Of a stretch of 64,000 bases of DNA, positions 61,551 to 64,000 are shown piece by piece. Within the stretch, counting starts at the first letter, position 1; each line of letters starts with the position of its first letter. The stretch comes from Eudorina sp. 2006-703-Eu-15 (taxonomy: Eukaryota > Chlorophyta > Chlorophyceae > Chlamydomonadales > Volvocaceae): contig BDSI01000003.1 in NCBI GenBank assembly GCA_003117195.1, forward strand, positions 1,178,001 to 1,242,000. Direction: 5' to 3'. Under the pieces are notes generated by a model that made no database searches, was not told the DNA's origin, and worked only from the letters and a program-made list of their open reading frames with translations. The position numbers were made by a program, and so were the translations under genes.

Positions 61551-63957
61551 ATGTTTGGAAAGATACTTCGGGCAGGAAAGGGTGGCCATGGGTGCAAATA
61601 CAAAATCGACGTGCAAATTACGCAGCTGGAGAACCTGCCTACGTCCATCAAGAAATGTCGGGTGGTCTGGGCAAGGAGTGCCAAAGTGCAGATGACGGAC
61701 ATCAAGGATGTCAGAGGAAGTAGGTGCCGGGCGATTGAGGTTTTCAAGCTGACGCGAAGTCAGCGCTTGCGTGTGATTGTGATCGGGTCTGACCCCTCAT
61801 CTCCCTTGCACCCGGATTTCCCCAGGCGTGGCATCCTTTAAGCAAACCCTAACGCAAGTGACGACAATCTACCGTGACAAGTCCGGGAAGTATGAGCTGA
61901 AGGTGTGTTGAGAATATGCAAGAAGCTCAGTGTGTTTTGCTCAGCCCGGCACACAGCTGGCTCATTCATGCGGTCCCCGTGGTGTGCTGTAGGAATATGA
62001 GTTCAAGGTTCAGGTGCCTGGAAAGAGCAGCTCGGACAGCCCAGTTACTATTGGGAAAGCGAACCTGGATATGGCGAAGTACTGCAAGGAGGAGACCACG
62101 ACGCAGACAACCATGCTTCCCATTCCCTTCAAAGTGGGTGGCAACACAACCGGCTACCTGAGGATGAACCTAACGACCGTTTTCCTCGGTGATTCGAACG
62201 AGGATGGGCTGACAGAGGTGTCCGGCCTAACCGGGCTCACATCAGATCACGGCTCTGTGCGCGAGCAGGACTTAGAAGGTACGGTGCATTCCCGTCTTTG
62301 GAGCGTGCGAGGATGTAGCTGGACCATTCAGGGGGATGCTTTGTAAATGGGTCAGCTTGCCGCTTGGCTAGGAAATTGGCCAAATACTAAAACCAACCCA
62401 GACCTTCAAGCATCCCCCCTCCCCTTTCCTGCATGACCGCATGCTCTCGTGCCATCTACGCCAGGCTTTGGGGACGATGAGCCGAGTAAGTTCAGCAAGA
62501 GGTCGGCTAAGAGCAGCAGGCGAGATGATCCGTCGTCGTCCGCTGCCGGAACATCGGGCCGCAGCGGCAAATCGGACGCTGCTCGCCGCCACAAGCCCTT
62601 GCCACCCACAGCGGAGGAGGACGCGTCGGACCTCGAGGACGAGCCAGCGGCGGCACCTGCGTCCAAGGCGATCAGGAAGAAAACGCCAGCGCGGCAGCCT
62701 GAGATCGAGGAGCCTGAGGAGGAAGATAACCCTTTCACAAAAAAGGTCTCGAGGCCGCCGAGCAGGAGAGTCCCGCCAAAGGTCTGGGACGATGACGAGG
62801 ACGTGTCGCCCATGAACTCTGATATTTCGGTGAGATTGGTGCACCTGCGGGTCTTCTTAGTTGCGCCCGACAGCGAATGCATGGGCCGTCAAGCACCTTG
62901 GTAGCGATCTGTGGGATTCCTGCTGAAGCGTTTTAGCAACGTTGAACAGTCTGTCTCTCTTGAATTCGCCTGCAACAGGACTCGGAAGCAACAAAACCTC
63001 CACCCAAAGGGAAGGGGTCGAAGGCAGTTGCTCAGGAATCGAACGAGTCGCTGGACGACATGAAAGCCTCTTTGTTCGCCACCAAAAAACCCGCTGCGGC
63101 GTCTGGGCAAGGGACAGCTGGGCAGTCAGCTGGCGCAGCTTCGGCCGCTGCGTCATCCAGCAAATTAGCGAGCAGTAAATCCGGCAGGATTTCAGCGCCG
63201 CCGCCGCCTGTTGAGGATGAGGCGGATGAGGACGCCTTGCGGAATGACCTCTTCGCCCCCAAGCCTAAAGCCAGCGCAGCGGGTGCGAGCAGCAAGCAGA
63301 AAGCCGCGGCAGCGTCCGGGGTAGCGTCCACGGCGGGTGCCGTTGCTGCCGCGGAGTTCTCCGGCGCAAGCAGCAGGCATCAAAAGTCGAAAGCGGCGCA
63401 GCGGCCGCCTGTGCAGGACGAGGACGATGAGGATGACGAGGACGACGATTATGGGCCATCAACGAGCGCCGCGCCTGTCGCAGCGCTGAAGTCGCGATCC
63501 AAAGCAGACTCCAGAGCTACAGGCGCTGCGGCTGAGGCGCCCGTGCTCAAAGGGCCATCATCTTTGACGAGAGCCGGGTCGTCGAAGGCCGACGCGGGCA
63601 AGGTACGGTGACTGAAAAGCCATAGAAGGATGCGTTTCACCGGTATGACAGGAGGAGCAAATCGAAACAGGGAACGGATTCCGCAGCCATCGAATACTGC
63701 TAGTATGTTGTATGGCAGGTACAGGGCTGTGTTCATGGTTCTGTCTCTGATTGCACGATTGATGTTGGAAGGTAAACGCTGTCTTGTCTGCTGCCATCTG
63801 TCAGGGCGTGTCGACGGCGGAGATGGAGGCGATGCGGCAGCGGATTTCACAGTTGGAAGAGCAGCTCGCCGACGAGCGGACCGCGAAGGACGAGCTCAAC
63901 AAGAAGGTGCACAAATACGCGGACAAGATTTCGGACCTTGAGGATCAGCTGGCAGAG
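61551..63957 (+). CDS. NT-C2 domain and coiled-coil protein (3' end beyond window)
   Basis: Six phased exons visible: 61551-61719, 61826-61902, 61993-62278, 62465-62829, 62979-63602, 63805-63957; 558 codons, with the next intron (GTAAAC) running to the window edge. Residues 1 to about 160 form an EEIG1/EHBP1-type N-terminal C2 domain (MFGKILRAGKGGHGCKYKID, QITQLENLPTSIKKC, VASFKQTLTQVTTIYRDKSG, EYEFKVQVPG, GKANLDMAKYC, TGYLRMNLTTVFLGD), a membrane- or actin-linked lipid-binding module. It is followed by a Ser/Lys/acidic disordered region with stretches such as EDDEDDEDDDYGPS. The last exon starts a heptad-pattern coiled coil (MRQRISQLEEQLADERTAKD). Plant relatives with this NT-C2 plus coiled-coil layout are myosin-like or plastid-movement-type proteins. 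The specific orthologue is not assignable. Confidence 0.85.
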
Positions 63958-64000
63958 GTAAACCGGGGCCTCATAAGTGCCCGTAGGAGTCTGGTAGGGT

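Overview
The window looks like nuclear DNA of a green alga, most likely a chlorophyte of the Chlorophyceae/volvocine type. The evidence is a GC-rich sequence, genes split into many short exons by GT-AG introns, TGTAA motifs downstream of stop codons (the green-algal poly(A) signal), long Ala/Gly/Pro-rich protein stretches, many microsatellites and G/C-runs inside introns, and protein families shared with land plants. It is not bacterial: nearly every real gene is recovered only by joining exons, and most long uninterrupted ORFs are shadows. I built the gene models by hand from family motifs, splice sites and reading-frame phase. For most genes every junction keeps phase and the total length is a multiple of three.

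Layout, left to right: a duplicated terminal exon of a methyltransferase at the edge (1-82, -); a plastid-type SAM methyltransferase (2064-7479, -) with an apparent one-base frameshift; U2AF large subunit (8096-13725, +); a class 3 lipase (16321-19993, -); a plant/fungal-type WD40 protein with a 660-residue algal extension (20983-26899, +); RAB2 GTPase (29720-31501, -); an ER-type short-chain dehydrogenase (33203-35393, +); ATX1-type copper chaperone (36072-36278, -); a multi-pass membrane U-box protein (36633-44971, +); a Set2-type histone H3K36 methyltransferase with CW, AWS, SET, post-SET and SRI regions (47619-56091, -); an organelle-type OPR/FASTK-like helical-repeat protein (56539-59219, +); a V-ATPase S1/Voa1-like membrane protein (59413-61105, -); and an NT-C2/coiled-coil protein running off the right edge (61551 onward, +).

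The twelve complete or near-complete genes alternate strands without exception, so every intergenic space is either a shared divergent promoter (354 to about 1,700 bp) or a convergent 3' region. The genes do not form one pathway. They cover housekeeping functions: splicing, vesicle traffic, chromatin, lipid metabolism, metal handling and organelle RNA.

The most interesting signal is not a gene. A short dispersed repeat ending in CTACCAATTTCCTATACCCC occurs in introns of three unrelated genes (methyltransferase, U2AF2, U-box), usually in gene-sense orientation just upstream of the 3' splice site. One methyltransferase intron holds it as an inverted pair. This is what an introner (intron-generating transposable element) would look like. 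Other items of note are an exon-like segment bounded by two copies of this element, a long intronic hairpin resembling a small-RNA precursor, the combined CW-Set2-SRI architecture, and the membrane-spanning U-box protein.
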